47,405 nt of DNA from an uncultured Clostridia bacterium (GTDB lineage: Bacteria > Bacillota > Clostridia > Oscillospirales > Acutalibacteraceae): positions 1 through 47,405 of the forward strand of contig CANRPD010000014.1 of the NCBI GenBank assembly GCA_947632385.1, written 5' to 3'. Below the pieces are notes generated by a model. It was not told the origin of the DNA and ran no database searches. It was given only the letters and a program-made list of their open reading frames with translations. This document shows positions 44,852-47,405 of this stretch, piece by piece; the first letter of the stretch is position 1; every line of letters begins with the position of its first letter. A program made the position numbers and the translations under genes.

Positions 44852-47305
44852 ATGATGTATCATTTCAACGGATTTACCGAAAAAGCCAACAAGGCCTTGA
44901 ATTTGGCCGTAGAAAGCGCCCAGGATATGGGCCATGACTATGTCGGCAGCGAACATGTCGTGCTTGGCCTGCTGAAGGAAGGGACCGGCGTGGCCAGTAC
45001 CGTCCTCAACAAATTGGGGGCTACCGCCGAAGCCTATGAGAGCCTGATCCGGGAACGGGTGGGCACCGGTGAACCGACCTCCCTTTCGCCCAACGCCTTC
45101 ACACCCCGTACCAAGCAGATCCTGCAAATAGCCGCCATGGCAGGCGCCCGGCTGCACAACTCCTATGTGGGCACCGAACATTTGCTGATCGCCGTTATGG
45201 AGGATGAATCCTGCTACGGGATGCGGTTTCTGCATCAGCTGGGAGTCGAATCCAGCCGGATCGTCTCCGAGCTTTCGGCATTGCTCAACAACACCACCTT
45301 TGCCGCTGGGAATGGAGAGGCCCAGGCCGCAGGGGAGAATCAGCCCCGGGGCGAAGGCAAGGCCCTGGACCAGTTTGGGCGTGACCTGACCAAACTGGCT
45401 GCCGAGGGGAAGATCGACCCGGTCATCGGCCGGGAGCAGGAGATTGAACGGGTGATCCAGATCCTTTCCCGGCGGACCAAGAACAACCCGGTGCTCATCG
45501 GCGAACCCGGTGTGGGCAAGACCGCTGTGGCAGAAGGACTGGCTCTCAAGATCTATTCCGGGGACGTCCCGGATCTCCTGAAAGGCAAGCGCATCGTTTC
45601 CTTGGACCTGACCGGCATGGTTGCCGGCACCAAATACCGGGGCGATTTTGAGGAACGGATCAAGAGTGCCATCGACGAGGTGAAAAACGACGGCAGCGTG
45701 ATCCTCTTCATCGATGAGCTGCACACGATCATCGGAGCCGGTTCCGCCGAGGGCTCCACGGACGCCGCCAATATTTTGAAACCCGCCCTGGCTCGAGGCG
45801 ATTTCCAGGTCATCGGCGCGACGACGATCGAAGAATACCGAAAGCACATCGAAAAAGACGCCGCTTTGGAGCGTCGCTTCCAGCCGGTCACCGTGGATGA
45901 GCCCAGCGAAGAGGAAGCTGTGGCGATCCTAAAGGGGCTGAAGGACCGGTACGAGGCCCACCACAAGGTCACCATCACCGATGAGGCCATCGACGCTGCC
46001 GTGACGCTGTCTGCACGGTATATATCCGACCGCTTCCTGCCGGATAAGGCCATCGATCTCATCGATGAGGCCGCCTCCCGTGTACGGCTCAGGACCTTTA
46101 CAGCGCCGGAGGACCTGCAGGATCTGGAAAAACAGATCAAAGAGATCGAAAGCGAAAAGGCCGCTGCAGTCAATTCTCAGGACTTTGAGCATGCGGCTGC
46201 CCTGCGGGATCAGCAGAAGGCGCTGCAAGAGCGCCTGGAGAAAGAAAAAGACGAGTGGGCCGCCCGCAACGAGCGAAACAACTCTGTGGTGGGGCCCAGC
46301 GACATCGCGGATATCGTGTCCATGTGGACCGGTGTTCCGGTGACGCAGCTGACGGAGGAAGAGAGCCAGCGCCTGCTCAAGCTGGAAGATACCCTGCACA
46401 AGCGCGTGATCGGCCAGCAGGAGGCAGTCACCGCCATTTCCAAGGCCATTCGCCGGGGAAGGGTCGGGCTGAAGGACAAGAACCGCCCCATTGGCTCCTT
46501 TATCTTCCTGGGGCCCACCGGCGTGGGCAAGACCGAGCTCTGCAAGGCTTTGGCCGAGGCCATGTTCGGTGACGAAAAAGCCATGGTGCGGTTCGATATG
46601 TCCGAGTATATGGAGAAGCACACCGTATCCCGCCTGGTGGGGTCTCCTCCCGGCTATGTGGGGTATGATGAAGGCGGCCAGCTCACCGAAGCGGTCCGGC
46701 GCAAGCCCTATTCTGTGGTGCTGTTCGACGAGATCGAAAAGGCCCATCCGGATGTGTTCAACATCCTGCTGCAGATCCTGGAGGACGGCCGTGTCACCGA
46801 TTCACAGGGGAAAACGGTGGACTTCAAAAACACAGTGATCATCATGACGTCGAACGTAGGTGCCCGGTTGATCACGGAAAAGCAGCAGAGCCTGGGCTTT
46901 ACGGAGTCCTCCAGCGATTCCGGGGACTTTGAGCGCATCAAGGAACTGGTGATGCGGGAACTCAAGAACCTGTTCCGGCCCGAATTCCTCAACCGGGTGG
47001 ACGACATCATCGTGTTCCACAAGCTCACCCGGGAGGACACCACGCAGATCGCCGAAAAAATGCTGGGGACGCTCCAGGAAAAGCTGCGGGAGATGGAGAT
47101 CGACATGGAGTTTGCCCCCGAGGCGGTGGACGCCGTTGCCCAGAAGGGGTACGATCCCGTCTACGGAGCCCGTCCTTTGCGCAGAGTGATCCAAAGCGAC
47201 ATCGAAGATGCCGTCTCAGAGCGCATGCTGGAAGGGACTGTCACCGCCGGCAAACGGTATCGCTGCAGTTTTGCAGAAGGCAAGTTTACCTTTACCGAGC
47301 AATAA
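44852..47305 (+). CDS. clpC: ATP-dependent Clp protease ATP-binding subunit ClpC
   Basis: 817 residues, full length. An N-domain with two Clp repeats ([17 protein letters not shown] and [19 protein letters not shown]) binds phospho-arginine and adaptors. AAA1 has Walker [14 protein letters not shown] near residue 217 and Walker [20 protein letters not shown] middle UVR-type coiled coil ([16 protein letters not shown]) precedes AAA2, which has Walker [14 protein letters not shown] near 553. The ATG at 44852 follows AAGGAG; the next codon is also ATG. It starts 5 nt after mcsB. Confidence 0.97.
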   Translation: MMYHFNGFTEKANKALNLAVESAQDMGHDYVGSEHVVLGLLKEGTGVASTVLNKLGATAEAYESLIRERVGTGEPTSLSPNAFTPRTKQILQIAAMAGARLHNSYVGTEHLLIAVMEDESCYGMRFLHQLGVESSRIVSELSALLNNTTFAAGNGEAQAAGENQPRGEGKALDQFGRDLTKLAAEGKIDPVIGREQEIERVIQILSRRTKNNPVLIGEPGVGKTAVAEGLALKIYSGDVPDLLKGKRIVSLDLTGMVAGTKYRGDFEERIKSAIDEVKNDGSVILFIDELHTIIGAGSAEGSTDAANILKPALARGDFQVIGATTIEEYRKHIEKDAALERRFQPVTVDEPSEEEAVAILKGLKDRYEAHHKVTITDEAIDAAVTLSARYISDRFLPDKAIDLIDEAASRVRLRTFTAPEDLQDLEKQIKEIESEKAAAVNSQDFEHAAALRDQQKALQERLEKEKDEWAARNERNNSVVGPSDIADIVSMWTGVPVTQLTEEESQRLLKLEDTLHKRVIGQQEAVTAISKAIRRGRVGLKDKNRPIGSFIFLGPTGVGKTELCKALAEAMFGDEKAMVRFDMSEYMEKHTVSRLVGSPPGYVGYDEGGQLTEAVRRKPYSVVLFDEIEKAHPDVFNILLQILEDGRVTDSQGKTVDFKNTVIIMTSNVGARLITEKQQSLGFTESSSDSGDFERIKELVMRELKNLFRPEFLNRVDDIIVFHKLTREDTTQIAEKMLGTLQEKLREMEIDMEFAPEAVDAVAQKGYDPVYGARPLRRVIQSDIEDAVSERMLEGTVTAGKRYRCSFAEGKFTFTEQ

Positions 47306-47365
47306 CGATGCAAAAGGAGCCCCGGTCGTTTCGGCGGGGGTCATAAGAAAGGTTTATCAAGTTTT

Positions 47366-47405
47366 GCAGGGACGGCATGATTTCGGTCATGCCGTTTCCT
47401 GCTTT
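47366..47405 (+). terminator. terminator after clpC, cut by the window end
   Basis: CGGCATGA at 47373-47380 pairs with TCATGCCG at 47387-47394. The stem is extended by GCAGG (47366-47370) with CCTGC (47398-47402) and followed by TTT at the edge. I see no gene in 47306-47365. Confidence 0.75.

Overview
The window looks like a chromosomal segment from a spore-forming, low-to-mid-GC Gram-positive Clostridia (Oscillospiraceae/Ruminococcaceae type). This is inferred from a YunB sporulation protein, a sepF-ylmH-divIVA divisome cluster, a complete ctsR-mcsA-mcsB-clpC stress operon with CtsR boxes, strong AGGAGG-type ribosome binding sites and frequent TTG/GTG starts. It is mostly core genome. I see no prophage, insertion sequence or CRISPR array.

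Layout. 87-458 (-): a small multi-span membrane protein. 700-6234 (+): galE, maf, yunB, ligA and galK, a tight run in which two Leloir genes flank unrelated housekeeping genes. 6329-20092 (+): a long gene train starting at one good promoter and ending in a perfect 16-bp hairpin: miaB, a YlbF-family gene, mutS, mutL, miaA, an HlyD-like membrane protein, yggS/ylmE, sepF, ylmH, divIVA, lspA, rluD and a comEA-like gene. It joins tRNA modification, mismatch repair, cell division, lipoprotein processing and rRNA pseudouridylation. 26990-20105 (-): ppx, ppk, a phosphofructokinase, a sugar-phosphate isomerase-like gene and a Gfo/Idh/MocA oxidoreductase, probably one operon. 27055-29600 (+): tRNA-Ser(GGA), asnS and a PHP phosphatase. 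31091-29615 (-): a divergent PurF-like protein. 31200-32583 (+): an aminotransferase. 33749-32593 (-): an AI-2E-type membrane protein; 34069-33815 (-): a small XRE regulator. 34219-36164 (+): pncB and the RNase P RNA gene. 36314-38391 (+): a second oxidoreductase/isomerase pair. 38501-41958 (+): a YitT protein, then an HD hydrolase with an unusual ABC transporter. 41991-42325 (+): a TSCPD protein. 42554-42405 (-): a Cys/Gly-rich microprotein. 42704-47405 (+): the CtsR regulon operon.

The most unusual items are: (i) the PurF-like protein, which has lost the glutaminase nucleophile but kept the PRPP motif and the iron-sulfur cysteines; (ii) an ABC ATPase with altered Q-loop, signature and H-loop, whose acidic tail is encoded by the same bases as the basic N-terminus of its permease; (iii) the polyphosphate genes in line with a phosphofructokinase of mixed active-site type; (iv) a 49-residue Cys/Gly-rich membrane microprotein; and (v) two CtsR boxes in opposite orientation that bracket the ctsR promoter. 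Promoter and terminator calls are by eye from consensus matches. No database search was run.
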